Shown: in pieces, positions 39,401 to 54,400 of the stretch
Position numbering within the stretch: position 1 is the first letter of the stretch
Layout: each line of letters begins with the position of its first letter
Assembly (NCBI GenBank): GCA_964035545.1
Contig: OZ037767.1
Span: 4,525,680 to 4,589,679 of the forward strand
Reading direction: 5' to 3'
Length of the DNA: 64,000 nt
DNA from: Bugula neritina
Lineage: Eukaryota > Bryozoa > Gymnolaemata > Cheilostomatida > Bugulidae
Translations under genes and position numbers: made by a program
Notes under the pieces: generated by a model
What the model was told of the DNA's origin: nothing
The model's database searches: none
Seen by the model: the letters and a program-made list of their open reading frames with translations, nothing else

Positions 39401-42400
39401 TAAAACCTGATTTCCAAAAAGAAAGCAAGCATTTACATAGAAATGAAAACATAATCAGACAAACATATTTCAGGTCAACTACCTTTCCGTAGTCTGTGCT
39501 ATTGCTTGATGACGTTCTTAGGTTACTGCTCACATATTCTCTCGTCTTATGCCATCCTTTCATCAACTTTTCCATCTCTTTCTTCATATCATCACCATAT
39601 TCTATGTCGTCTGGTATTTTGTGTTTAAACCAGTAATCCTGAAAGTGCAAACATCTAGCAACTACATGCCAGCTAAATTCCAAAAGTTGTACCAAAATAT
39701 TGTGTAACTGTGGTTTTATGTGCAATATATATACAATTTACCCATCACCAAGAACCCCTTAGTTAAACTTGCATCACATCTCAAGTAGCTACATAATCAT
39801 AGCTACTTTTGTATATTTTTGCGTTATATTACTTTTTCTGAGATCAGACATCTACTTTGTATAATTACCAAATAAGGTCATATTTGTATAATTACCAAAT
39901 AAGGTCATATTTGTATCATTACCAAATAAGGTCATATTTTCATAATTACCAAAGAAGGTCATATTCCTGCAACTATTTTTTACCTGATTGACTTTGTCAT
40001 TGATAGACTTCATGTGTTTAAACATGCCACTGCCACTGTATTCATCACTTTCTTCGTCTTTCTCTCTAACTTCTTCTTTATCCCCTTCATCTGAGTTGGT
40101 GTTTGAGCTCCTGCAGCACATCAACTCTCAGTGTTGGTGATTTTTGATAAAGCATTTGAATAATAGTGGAGTTTGCGAAGTCAATGAGTGCAGGACATGT
40201 ATAGCTAGATTTTAGACGAGAAGTTTAATTTATATGCAAGTAAAAACTAGAGAAAATGTTAGAAATTATATGTAAAAAAATATTATATCAACTAATTTGC
40301 AATAAATTCAATTATCACAGCAGACCCTTAACTTATAATTTTATATATAAAATGTGTGAATTTTGTAAAATAAATTTCTGACCCAAGCAATTTATTCAGA
40401 CAAGAAGTTTTTTTTCATATCAATTTGAATCTTGATAAAATTGGCCGAAGATAATTTGACTAAACTAAAACTATTGACACAGAAGTAGTTCTCCAACTTA
40501 CCACAAGTCTTCAATGGTTAGCGCCTGCTCGTTGAACACGAGTGGCTCGTGTGAGCAGCTCGGCATGTACTTATGGTTGACCTGTCGTATGTCCACTTCG
40601 TAAATACTGAACTCATCAGCCAAGTCTTGAGAGTCTGTAGCGTAACCGGAGGTGGTTATTGCTGATTGGGGTGATGAAGAAGGCATGCTGTACGGCGAGT
40701 ATTGCTGCTACAAACACAACATGAATATAGAGTAACTTTTAGTCGGCTCTTGACTCTCAATTGCTGTACAGTATCTTGCTAATAATATCAACACTTGAAA
40801 AAGATATCATCAGTAAAATACAAAAGAACAGGAGCACAGCAATTAACTTATACGCTACATTTATCAAAGATATGCTTCTAAAAACAGGATGTTACCTGTA
40901 CAAAAGAAATCAACATAATCTATCATAGAATGAAAAATTGTAATACTAAAGCACTTTTCTACAACAATCTAAATAACTGCTGTATGAATACGTACTTGAG
41001 AGTACGGACTGTTAGAGTCGTATTGAGGAGGCAGCTGTTGTGGCAGCAGGTCACATGATGGTCTGTGAGCTCTTGTCATGTCTCCATACACCATAGCGCC
41101 GTCTGCGCCCGGCTGTGTGAACGCCTGAGGTCTGTGCGGCGGAGACGAGTACTGAATGTTGTCTCTGCTCACCATCTGATTGGACGACTGATCCATAAGG
41201 AGGTTACTGGCTGCCGACATGTCGTAGGCGGTGCTCTGGTGAGGCGGTGAGTTGTGATTCAGAGGCACTGGGTAGCAGTCAGCTGACTGAGTGATGACTC
41301 GGTGCTGATGGGCCAGCGTGTTCTGATTGGTCAGCGGCTGGTTGTACACTGAGCCAGGGGATGGCTGGGTGGCCGGGTAACTGGGCGGGTACATAGAGGA
41401 TGGACTGTGGTACGCGTCGCAAGTGCCTTCGTATGGAGGGGACGGGTGACTGTATGTTTGTACAGGCTGTCTGTAGGTATTGTGCTCAGATTTGATTGTG
41501 TGAAGCTGGAAATTAGCTTTAGTATTGGTCATTGCTGTAACATTACAAGAGTGAAATCGTACACATTCCTTTATATCTCTGGTAACATGAAAGTTTAATA
41601 AATGTTAAAACTTTTAATGTTTTACATACAGATTAGTTGCCAGTAAACTGCTAAGATTGATTTATTCTTGTGGCTACCTTAAAACTTTGGACCATACAAT
41701 TAATAACCCATATCATAATTTCTAATTTTTCAGGCTTGCCAAACATAGGGAAAGATAAGCATTTGTATTAAAGAATGTTTGTCCTTGACCTTCTTACTGT
41801 AGAACTATATGTAAAGACTTACGAGTTGGAGCAGCAGAAGCCTGGGGGTAACTCTGTGGGAGTTGTCGTTTCACTGGCAGATTATCAATTCTCTGCAGTT
41901 TAGGTTGAAGTTGAGGTCCACTTATCTGCGCCAGTTCTTCTTCGAGGTCAAAATGAGAGGGCAGCGGCTGACCTACATTAGTTTAAAATAGCTTTTATCT
42001 TCTAATAAATAACTTTGCTTTCTCTTCCAAAATTAAAAGTAGAAGAATGAATGATACATAGCGAAGTATCTGATTTAGTTGTTTAGGCATATGATATGCT
42101 TTTGAGCAATTTTACATTAAAAGTTACATCAAATTATTGTAGGTTGATATGTAAATTAGTAAGATCAAAATGAATAGCTCGGCAGATATCCTTCGGGTAA
42201 CATAATGACATATATTTTGTTGCTATAAAAGGATATGAAGGTGATCCTCCAAGGCTTAGTAGCTGTTACACTAGCTGCAGGGCTAGAGTGCTCTATTTGT
42301 AAAATTAACAAACGCATCAGCACACTATTTTAGCACACATGACATTCATGTTCATTATGTCAATATATAGTTAATGTAAATACACAATTTTAAACAAGAA

Positions 42401-45400
42401 AAGATTTGCACCAATAAGCTCTCTGTAGAGAACAGAACACTTACCAATGACACCCAACAGCATCTCGTTCAGGTCTGCACTGCTACAACTAATGCTTAGA
42501 TCATCGGCCTGTGATCTACTATTCATCTTAGTGTGAGTTTGCGGAGGCCTGTGAAACCTCTCCCCTCCTCCATGGATTAGTGCTGGCAAAGAGGCTAGAC
42601 TATGCTGTTCAGCTGGTTGCCAGTGGTTTTCCTGTTTGGCGTATCTACAGAAGTATTAGAATTAGTTGGTCAGTTTTTATCTCATTCTGATGTCTAACCC
42701 AAGAAATATAGACTGGAATTGCTCGACTAAGTTATTTGTGTCAGCAGTATATAATGCTAATAAACTTGACAGTCAATTTTGCATCAATACAAAGTATGAC
42801 ACACACATATTATATATAGAAGAGACACTCGAAACAAGCTGACATTTACCTAAGCTAAGCCTAACAGCAGTGAGCGAAATGTTCCAACTTGTATAAATAG
42901 ACGAGTGAAAAATCATGTTGCTGACATTCAAAGCTGCGGGTATAATAATTATTAGCTGTAGTTGACTTCCATATTCAAACACAAAAAAAACCCACATACC
43001 CGCCAATGCTGTTGTAGACCAGCTTTGGGTTGCTGTCAATATGGCTGGTGGATAAGTTTATCTGCCCTCCATATGGATGATGCCGAGCGTTTTCCTTTTT
43101 ACTCGGTGGTCGGCCAACTTTAATGGCTACAAACATTAATATATCATAAAGTCAGCATTAATAATAAGATATGTAAAATCAACAAACTAAATTCAAGCTT
43201 CTTTTCTATACTAATTTTCTTCACTCAAGGATTTTCTTAAAAGAAACATTCTTTGAACAATTATTTCAAAGAAAAACAATGTAGATGATGAGTACCTTCT
43301 CTGGACATGCCTGCATTCAGACAAGCCATGTATCTACAATAGCGACATTGATTCCTGGTACGAGGGGTGATAGGACAGTTTCCACCTTCTTTGCATGCGT
43401 AGTTCTGATACTCAGTCAAGCCACGGCGGAAAAATTTCTACAAAACATTAAAAAAATATAAAAGCAAAAATTAGCAAAAAGAACTTAAAATATTTTTGAA
43501 AAAAGTTGCTACACTTTTTTCAGTAGGTATTACAGACCGTTTGTTCTTGTTTGTGCCTGTAAGAGTAAAATTACAAAACAATTTTAAATCAAACACATAC
43601 ATTTCCTTTTCAACTACAATCACGTTTTAATAAGCATAACGAAGAACAAGGCCGGTAGCACTAAAAAACTGGAATCTTTGGTCCTATTTTAATACATGTT
43701 TAAATAGGTAAAAACAAAATGTCATTTCATTAATTGAGTTATAATAATTTTACTATCTAGTAAACTTGAGTTCCTAGTTCTTAATTTATGATAGTTTTCT
43801 CAGCCAGAGTACATACTCAAGGATGTATCTAATGACACAGCATAGTTAAGGTCATCCCCAGTGAAATATCATCTCATAATCTAGTCTCAGTTCCTAGTTG
43901 CTATTGCTCTGTGGGCGGCATGCGTATTGCCTACTTGTCATAATTTAGCATGAGATATAACAATTGCCAACAGACCATCAAATTAGCTAGGGCTGCACCT
44001 GTTTATATTACAACCATCGCTACAATCTATTGAGCAAGTATGTGGTCATATGGCAAGCCTCAGCATCACCTCATTATTATTATTACAAGAAACCAGTGGT
44101 TCGTTGCATGTGCAATGTACTTGATGTACAAAGGAAGATAGTTTTTGTAACTTCTTTTTCAACTAACCATGTAAAACTCTTTCAGATTCTGGAAGCAAGC
44201 TAAATGCTAAAGCTAACTCAATATTTATCCATTTGCCTAGTCTAATAAAGTTGTTAATAATTACAGGCTTGACTACAACTTAACAAATAGTTCAGAGATG
44301 CTCTTCTCTCAAAGCATACTGTTTTTATGCTAGACTAATAATCTATCTGTTCACTACCATTGACTAACTTAAAGTCAAAATTACTTTCATCATTAAAATC
44401 CTCTTCTAGTTGCAAAAACACTTCTCATTGCTAAACTATTACAATCAGTTACAGACTCTGCACAATAGCTTAGAATAGCGAAGAGACTTGCATATAGGTC
44501 AGATAGTCATGTGTGAGATTTTGTTGGTAGCTGTAAAGATCAGATATGCAGAATCTTGTGTGGCCACTTTGAGTTTAGATGGTTTTGGTAAAGGATTTGA
44601 TTGCTGCAAGTTTCTAATATAGCTAGTAGGTACTTTTGTGGTCCCATTGTACATTAGTATAAGCATTAATCAACACTTATTGAAGTGAGTTGGAACTTGG
44701 AACTATATAAAAGGTTAGACCGTGAGCCTGTGCTTTAAATATATTCTATTTGCTCTCTGTTGTATACAGTCTAAACTTTAAAAGGTCCAATCAACCTTAA
44801 ATTGCTTCTAGCTAAATGTCCAAAAATAGACCATGTAAGTTTGGTACATTTAGTACCTTGTACCAATTCTAGAATACTCACCACTATAACTTATATAAAC
44901 TTCTGCAAGTTCAAATGCAAAATGCATACTTCTAGGAAATAACTGTGCAACTTTTATTACATGCATTATTTTATTTCATATCTTAAATTTATGAATCATG
45001 AGTTCATTTTTCAAAATGTTTAATTTAAGTGCTTAAAAAATGCAAATAAAAAGTACAAGTTTAAAAAAATACCCTGGTGCAAATTGACCACAGCCCCAGC
45101 TGTTTTGGCAAAACACATTTAATGACATTTTTATGGACATAGTGGTAAATGGGCTGGTTGTTTTTGGCAGATGGGTAGCACGCTGGCTGGCTGCAACTTT
45201 ATACAATTCTGATTGGCTGGACTCTACATGACCAGCTAATGATTGTATCTGATTGGCCTAATAATTCATTTGCATTTGAAAATGTAGAGTTTTATATAAG
45301 TTATAGTGGTGATATTTTAGAGTTGGTACACACCCCTTTTTTGGTTGAGTTTTTTAATCTGATCAGCTGTAGTCATCTACAACACTTCAGTGTATGGGGA

Positions 45401-48400
45401 AATTATTAGTATTACGAAATCTGTTTTGGCTTATAATTATTGCTATGCCAGTTTTCTGACTTAGTTTTTCATCAACTATATGCAGGCTGTTCTAACTTAG
45501 GTGATTTCATCAAAGGTAGACATTACTTAGACCTTAGAACATCAAATCAACCAGTGCTGTTACTTGGTTTTATTGCAAGCATAGCACACTAGCACAGTCA
45601 CCTAGCTGCAATGGCAGTGGCCACACTAAACTCACCAGTTTTATTAAAATATCTTATGTAAGGCACTTAAAGACACTAGCCTAGTTTGTTAGTATGTAGA
45701 GCAGTAACACAGTTACAGCAGTCACATCACCCCTCTCTATCTTGTCTACCAAGTACAGAGGTTGCAAAAATGATAATCATTTCATGATTTAGTTTTAAAT
45801 CAATGCATATTACTGAATACATTCTCATAGTCTGATTATTTTGCGCTTCAGCTTATTTTAATGTGATAATTTAAAAAATTGCTTCACATGCATATTACAA
45901 ATGCATGAACCTACGCTAAGCATAAATTATTTGCTTGTGTACTCACTACTGTTTTATTTTAAATTCATATAGCAGTAGCTTTTTTAATCAATCACATATT
46001 AATCTGCAAGAGTTTAATTGCACAGATAATGTAGACATTTTGTATAAAAATTAGTATTAACATGTAATGCCTTGCATGTGGGTCTATATTGCCAGTTGGT
46101 ATCATCACCTATAATACCATGTTGATAACTCTTTCTTGTATACGATTTACTTAGTGAAACAGCATGATTATCTTACAAATGTAATGACATCAGCCATGGG
46201 ACAATATAGTCTAGAATCTAGACTCTAGATTCTTTTAACTGTGAAGTAATCAGCCTCAAACCATTGCTGGATGAAGTGCCTACACTTAGCTGTGAAGCTA
46301 CTGCAATAACATCAACAATTTTACTAATGAGTTTTCAATACATGTTTTAGTTGGGTAAAATACAAAGGTTCTCTGGTAAATGCTAGAATAAATGATGATT
46401 AAACATTGGATTTAATGAACATTTTTTCATATTGTGTGATGCAACATGATATAGTTACAGAGAAAACGCTGATCCCACTAAAACTGTAATGAAGGCATTA
46501 TATTTCAACACTGACTGCATACAACATTGTTACCAACAGAATATTATCCATATATGAGTTTGTATTTTGCAAAATAAGCATCGAGTCTGAGCTGCCATTT
46601 TCTTTCACCCAAAAAACATTAATATCAGACTTTAGCTTACAAAGCATAGTGGTATAGCACATGCATATACAATAGCGCACCAAAAAAAATATTATAAAGT
46701 GCTACACTTTATTGGTTACCAAGGGTGGCTGCAGAAAGCACAGCAGACTATTATAATCTTTTCTAAAAGAGGTGCAAACAGTAAGCTTACACCTCCAGGA
46801 CTATTTAGGATATCAAGTCCTTTATGGGTTGATTGCTCTTTTAACCTGGATTCTAAGAATAGCAATTAATTTAGTTTAGAGTTACTGCATTCTAGTCAGT
46901 TGAAAATAGCCTTTCTTTCCAGGTGGCATGGCCAGGAAATAAGTAAATACTGTAGGAAGATCGCCATGTAGTAGAAATAGGTGTGCTCCGGAAGCACTAT
47001 AGTGAAGTTTTAATGGCTGGCATATGGTATTGGATACTAGCCCTCAGAATGTTTTTGTCATCTTCCTGCCTCAATGGTGGTTGATGATTACTTTGAGTGA
47101 GGAAAAACATGTATTGAAAACTCATTAGTATAGCTTCAGAGCTAGGTGCAGATATTTCCTCGAACAATGACTTGAGACTGAAAAGCTCACGTTAAATATC
47201 ACTTAAAAATGAAGCAAGCTGCTAACAAAATTACTTCATAGTTGAAAAAACTGGACTATATTGTCCTATGGCTGATGGCATTGCATTTGTGGGATAAACA
47301 TGCTGTTTCACTAAGGAAATCATGTACAAATTGGTGATGATACCAAGTAACAGTATAGACTAGCATGCCAAGCACTACAGGTTAAAGCTCATTTTTATAT
47401 AAATCGTCTATGTTGTCTATTGCTAAAAGCTGTGCATTTTAACTCCTGCAAATAAATATGCAACCAAGTCAAAAAAATTACTGTTGTAATTTGTTTAAGT
47501 AAAATAATGGTGGGTACATAAGCAACTAATTCATGCTTAGCACATGCTTATACATGTGTTTGTCAGTGTGCTGTAAATATATGCTAGTGATGATAAATAT
47601 GGTGCAGCACTGCCATTACAGTTGCTGACTGTGCTATGCTATTGCTACTGTTTTGCAATAGTAACAACAGTGTTTGATTTGCTGCACCTAAACAGTGTCT
47701 ACCTTCGATGAAATCACCTAAGTTATATAGCTGCCTATGGTTTATTACAAACCAAGTCAGAAAACTGGCATAGCAATATAAGCCAAAACAGATTTCGTAA
47801 TACTAATAATTTCCCCATACACTGAAGTGTTGTAGATGGCTACAGCTGATCAGATTAAAAAACTCAACCAAAAAAGGGGTGTGTACCAACTCTAAAATAT
47901 CACCACTATAACTTATATAAAACTCTACATTTTCAAATGCAAATGAATTATTAGGCCAATCAGATACAATCATTAGCTGGTCATGTAGAGTCCAGCCAAT
48001 CAGAATTGTATAAAGTTGCAGCCAGCCAGCGTGCTACCCATCTGCCAAAAACAACCAGCCCATTTACCACTATGTCCATAAAAATGTCATTAAATGTGTT
48101 TTGCCAAAACAGCTGGGGCTGTGGTCAATTTGCACCAGGGTATTTTTTTAAACTTGTACTTTTTATTTGCATTTTTTAAGCACTTAAATTAAACATTTTG
48201 AAAAATGAACTCATGATTCATAAATTTAAGATATGAAATAAAATAATGCATGTAATAAAAGTTGCACAGTTATTTCCTAGAAGTATGCATTTTGCATTTG
48301 AACTTGCAGAAGTTTATATAAGTTATAGTGGTGAGTATTCTAGAATTGGTACAAGGTACTAAATGTACCAAACTTACATGGTCTATTGGCTAGAAGCTGT

Positions 48401-51400
48401 ATCTTGTTGCCTTGCACTGAGAAATAAATTTGAGGCCAGCAAACAACTGGGCTCCTTTGTACTCCTGGCAGCTACTATCAATAGTTGGTTATCATAGCTG
48501 CGCAGTGTTCACTCAAGCATGATATCATCGGCTTGCTGTATACCAACTCAGAGCCAAGATTATCAACTATTTTATGTTTCTATATTTAGCATCTAATAGA
48601 AAAAGCTGCGTCTAGTTAGACTGACTGACGCTCTGCTTGCCTGAGTGAAACATCCAAGATGAACAGTTGTAATTTTAGCTAGGCAAGAATTGAGAATTTG
48701 AAGAGAAAACCTCCTTAAGATAAAAGAAGATGTCCAGTGAATTTAGTTTTGTTTCCGGCCTGATAGGTGTCAGTTAATCAGCTCAGATATAACTAGCAAT
48801 GCATTTTCTATTATTCTGATGCTGCAGTTATAATATTCCATAACAAGAATTGACTTAATAATTTAGGCATATGCAACAAATCAACCAGTTTTATTCAAGT
48901 TAACACCAGATAGCCATTGCTAAAGATATATACATATATATATATATACGTATGATCAGGCATAGAAGTAGCAAGTTCAATAAATAATGTAAACATGCAG
49001 AAGGTGTAACAGCTGTGTACTTTTGTGAAGGAATAAGTCAGGGCTTTTTTATAGCAATACATCCTATAAGTATCTTACAAACATGGGGGAAATAATAGGT
49101 TAGTTCTTTAATTACTTTTCTTAAATATACATTACAATATTGAATGTCAAAACCGATTTTGTAAAAAAGCAGAATCTATAAAAATTCAACCTGCAAAAGC
49201 CTACCTAAAAGGCACATTGCTGGGGTGATTAGTCCTGTCAATTAATTATAATTTTAGTTTTTATATCCGTTGATAAAAGTCCTATTTTTGCAAGTAGAGT
49301 CTTGATATATTATAGGTGTCAGTTGTAGAGTATTATGCTTTTTAAACATAAAAATATATAACGTCTTGCAAGAGTAGAGAATCTAAAGATCCTGAGAGCT
49401 GATGCTGACATAGAAAGGATGTCCTGAGTACACATGCTATAGCATTTCTTTGACAAAACCTAATCACCTAGTATCCCACTTGTTTTTGGAACTCAATCTA
49501 AAAATATAAATAGCAGTTTTCTCAATACATTGAAAAGTAATTTGCAACATTTTGAATTTGAATCAAATTGTTCATACACCACAGTTAGTACTAGTGTAGG
49601 CTAATCTATATTCTGTAAAATCTACCTATACTGTAAGCAGATCAAAGCTGCCAGCTGGTAACTTTTGAAAAAACACAGCTCATAATTATAATTACTATTA
49701 GGTTGGATGCTCCCTTGAAATTGTATTTTTCAAATAATTTCTTAGTAGATATGATTGCCATGATGACTCCAATTCTTTTGAAACATATGCTTATAATGTA
49801 TTTTAAGTTGGTCACTCACAGTAAATGTAGTTTGGTATGCAAGTAGTAGTACAATGAGAATTACTAAACAAAAGATTTTTAGTGCAAAACTATATTTTCT
49901 ATGTGCCTACTCAACTACAGTACTCTAAATAATTGGAGAAAAAAGTGATAGTCAATAAATATAATAAATTTGGCCATTTTTCTTACATAATGATGGAATG
50001 AACTCTGACAATTTTGATCTAGTCTTACAGTCTTAGTAATAGCTCTATAACCATCAATGCATTCTTATTATACTATGCCTTTTTTACGAATATAAAACTC
50101 AATTTTGAAGTTTAGTTATACTGTGCAATGCTATAATGATAATAATAATATGAATATGAACATAATATTAATAATAGATATAATAACAATACTCAGTATA
50201 GGTCTACTGTAATACTAATAGTACAACTATACAAATCCTATAAAATTAATTGAAAATAAATATATTATTGCTTGAAAGCAATATCAATATGAAATATGAG
50301 AATTTGCTGAAGGAAGCAGTGGTACTCACTTACCCTTGAAGTTAAACTCTTAAAGTTAATCAAAGTACACTCTTTCATCCTAGGTTTGAGAGGTGAAAGA
50401 CGTTTTTCACTCCATTTTGAAATGATATTCCCACCGCCAGTTGGCAAGTTCACTTCACAGATTGCGTTTTAACATCGAATTTTTTATTTACCGAGCTAGC
50501 TTTTACTAGTAACATATCCAATCGGGCAAGATAAGTAACGCTTACAGCTACGTATGATATTATGCAGAGCAGTTTGCTTGAGGACAGTGCACTGCAGCTG
50601 CGGAATTACTAGGGTAGGTTTTGGGGGGGGGTGACTGTGAATTATAAACGTTCTATGTGCTTTTTTGAAAGCATTGTGATAGCATACGCTTTAATCATTT
50701 ATATGTAAAATAAAACTGATTGTTTTATAAATTATAATTTACTTATTTATTTATTTTACTATTGTTTTAAAATTTTGATAAAACTTTGAACACCCCCTCA
50801 TAATACCACAACCACATTCCACTCCTTTAGTTATAACCTAATTAGATTAGAAGTCACATCTTCAATACAAACAAGCTATTCCGATGTCTGCTGCTGGCAT
50901 TAGCTTGAAACTGCAGTGAAGCTCTTACTGAGCTAGTAGACTGAAAGTGCACTACCTATAGTTAGCTACCAATGTTATGAATTGGTGTAAGCAGTAAAGG
51001 AAATGAGTAGTATATATGTGTACAGAAACTTGTACTCAAATGCTTATAGAACCCCATAGTTACGGTTATTTGAGATTCAGTCAGGTCCAAAAGAAATTGT
51101 GAAATTAAATACCCATTTATATTACATCATGCTGAATCTGGTCACATAATTGGCTATTTAAAGATAATTGTAATTAAAACCATATTGCAATATAAAATAA
51201 CCTGCCAAAGTTGCTCCTTATTGACGAGTAGTCTAGTTGGGAATTTAAGTTCAAACCATGAGCTCATTTCAGCTAAAAATAGCAGCACCTTGTCACTGCC
51301 TATGAATGGCTTGCATGGTCACTGCCAGAGCCATTAGCGAAATGGCTTACTGCTATTGCAAGCCTGCTACATACAAGCCTCCTACGTGCAAGCACTATTT

Positions 51401-54400
51401 ATCAATCAGAAACTATTTATTTAATTGTAAGCTACCAGAATTTTAATACCATGATATTATAAAAAAAGTTGTCTGGTAGGTGCAGTATAAGCAGAAAAGC
51501 TTCAACAGCCTAAATTCTTAAATTGTTTAAGAAATTCTAATTTGGTAACATGTCGGAATTCTCTCTAAACTTCTTAAGCTGCATCTCACCGCCTATAATA
51601 GGCCCAATAATACATAATGCAGGGTTTAATTTCTCACTACCCTCATACCTCATACTTATTATACTTAGCTGATAAGACTTTACTACTATTGTTGAAAGAA
51701 AGTTATGCAATTACTATTCAATTGACTAAGAATTTTCTCCAACAATTTTGTAGATTCTGAAAAAAAAGTTAATGTTTTAAAATAACAATACAGTGAGTTT
51801 GGTTACAGATATATTATTAGTATAATTTAGATTACTCTACAGAACAACAAATTTGCTTTGAGATCACGCACAAAAGGCATGAAATTTAGTGGCCTTAACT
51901 CTCACTAGCATCCTAAGATGTCTGGGTTATCATACAGGCTGTATTACTAAACTGCTTTGCACTAGAAAGAAACAAGTCAAAGCAAGAAATGTACGCAGGC
52001 TTCAGAAACCGCTTCATATAAATACAACTGAAATCTAGATTCAGGGTAGATTGCGCATTGTACAGCCTCGCGTCTATAGGCAGTACAACAATATTGCAAC
52101 CACCAAGATTCCAACTACTAGCTACTATAATATAATAACCAGCCTCATACCGCCTTTTATCCATACCGCAGTTTACTGCAGAGATGAACTTTAACCCTTC
52201 AGTTTAGCGCGCACAACATGAATCGTAGGTCGCATGAGCTCCCTGTAATCATTATGATGGCTACAATGCAGCGCAGCTCTACCGTGTTCAGCCAAGCGGG
52301 CAGACTAAGCGAGATGTAAAATTTTTAATAAAATCAGTGTATAAATTACACGTTTACACCAATTCTATTCAGGTTATCTGAAAACTTTAAAAAGCCTCTA
52401 ATAGACAAATATCTTATAACCCTATATTTCAATTTTTACAGAAATATGTTGCTTGGGAATTGAATAATTCGTGGGGCACTGAGACCATGTTTTTTTATGC
52501 GAAAATGGGCAATTTTTGACTGTTTTTGGAGCATAAAAATGCAACGGATTGGGTAGGTAAAGATTTTAAAAAAGCCTCTAATAGAGCAGCAAAATATTTA
52601 CAAGATGGTTTTTGAATTTTGATTCTAGCCTCAAAATTAGTCGAGTTATGAGTGGGGCACTGTTTCATATATAATTATAATGAAGCAATGAAATTACTGA
52701 TTCAGTAGAAGGATGACCTTAATCAAGCTGTGGAAACTAAGACTTTAGACCACGAATTCCCAAGAGACACTTTCTGTTTGGTAAGAATAGGCCAAGAATG
52801 TGGCTATTTCTTTGATAACATTTTATTGTAATTATCAATACTCATGTACACTATGCAACTCAAGTGTTTGGTACATGTCAACTTAGTAGTAATCACGGGG
52901 TTGTGACTTATGATTACTATGCTGCCTCTTCACTAGCTGGCCTGGATGACCTTCAACTCTAGCTGGTGATGAATTGACAAACTAAGGCCCGTTAATACTT
53001 AGTGATTAATCGAACAGCAGGAAAATGTACAACTGTTGAATAAAACATTATTTAATAATTATTGCTTTTAATTAAACTTGTTAACAGTGAAACTTACTGT
53101 TGTAACTTTATGGTGTATAACTGAACATTATATAAAATTACAATTTATGACGAAGTGTCAGTGAAATTTGTGACTTATAGGTTAATTGAAAGAGGGACCA
53201 TCAACTAACCTTACAACCTTCACATGAAGTGACCCCAAAGTGGACGCCATTTGCAAAATCATCACAGACTTTGCACATCACAGATCCAGCAGGGGCGTCT
53301 ATGATATCTGGCTTCTCTGTTATAACATATAGATAAAATAAATGCAAGAGAACACAACTTCAGTAACTGTGTTCTACTGTATGCATGTCTATATCTAAAG
53401 CAATAGGTAAACCATGCAGAGAGTAACTGTGCTCAGTAAACATCCTGCAGGCAAAAATGTGATGAAATCATTGACTCAAAATTTATTGCTTAACAAACAC
53501 CATGGTGTAACTTGAAAAGTTCCACATTTTTAATTCAAGACGCAATTTTATATATTATATTAAAACTTTGATGGTACAAAAAGGCATACGCTATAAAATG
53601 TTAAATATTTACCCATTGCTTTAGCTTGCAATAGGTCCAGAAATTCAGCACAATTACTAAAATGCCAGCAGTGTGACAAGAGTAATTAGCAACTATACAA
53701 CCTTTAGCAGTAGTTTACAATTCTAAGTGTTTCAGATGTTTCCACTTAAAGCCAAATTTATAATAATACTTTCTTGAAAATAATCTAATGAGACACAAAA
53801 CATGTAAATATCAACTTGGTGCACAAACCTTCCTTTCTCTGCATGCCTGCTGCAAGGCAGGCCTGAAACCTACAAGCCTGACATTTAAATCGTCCTTTGT
53901 TAACAGTGCAAGCTGTTGGGTCTTGCTGGCACCGGAGCTTTACTCCATCCTTAGTACAGCGGATATAGAAACTCTATAAAATATCAGATAAGCTAAATCA
54001 TATGATGAAATATATGACAATATAATATATGATATATAATATAATATGTTGAATATAAGGTGTGTCACACAGTATAATGTAATATATTACCATGTAATAT
54101 ATAGTATAATATAGTATAACATAGGATAATATAATATGTTGAATATATGATGTGTCACATAATATATTATAGTATATAATATAATATATTATAATACAAT
54201 ATATTGAATATAAGATAGGTCAAATGATATAATATATAATAAGCCGAATTTATGAGGTATGCCAAATAATATAATAAAGTGTTACAGACAATATGTAACA
54301 TGCCTGCCTGTTATCCAAACAGCTTTGTACATGTATTTATATACAACAACATAAAATGATACAAGATGTAGAGTATTCATGATAAATTATTAAAATTATT

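Noticed and set aside
39852-40124. Repeated NMTLFGNYT peptide next to a receptor exon
   Set aside because: The repeat part is a four-copy intronic minisatellite past the donor; only 39984-40110 is exon.
50265-50453. ORF starting MNLPTGGGN
   Set aside because: Its first codon is GTG, not ATG, and its 3' part crosses a strong splice donor; only the segment from the ATG at 50378 is kept as a candidate exon.
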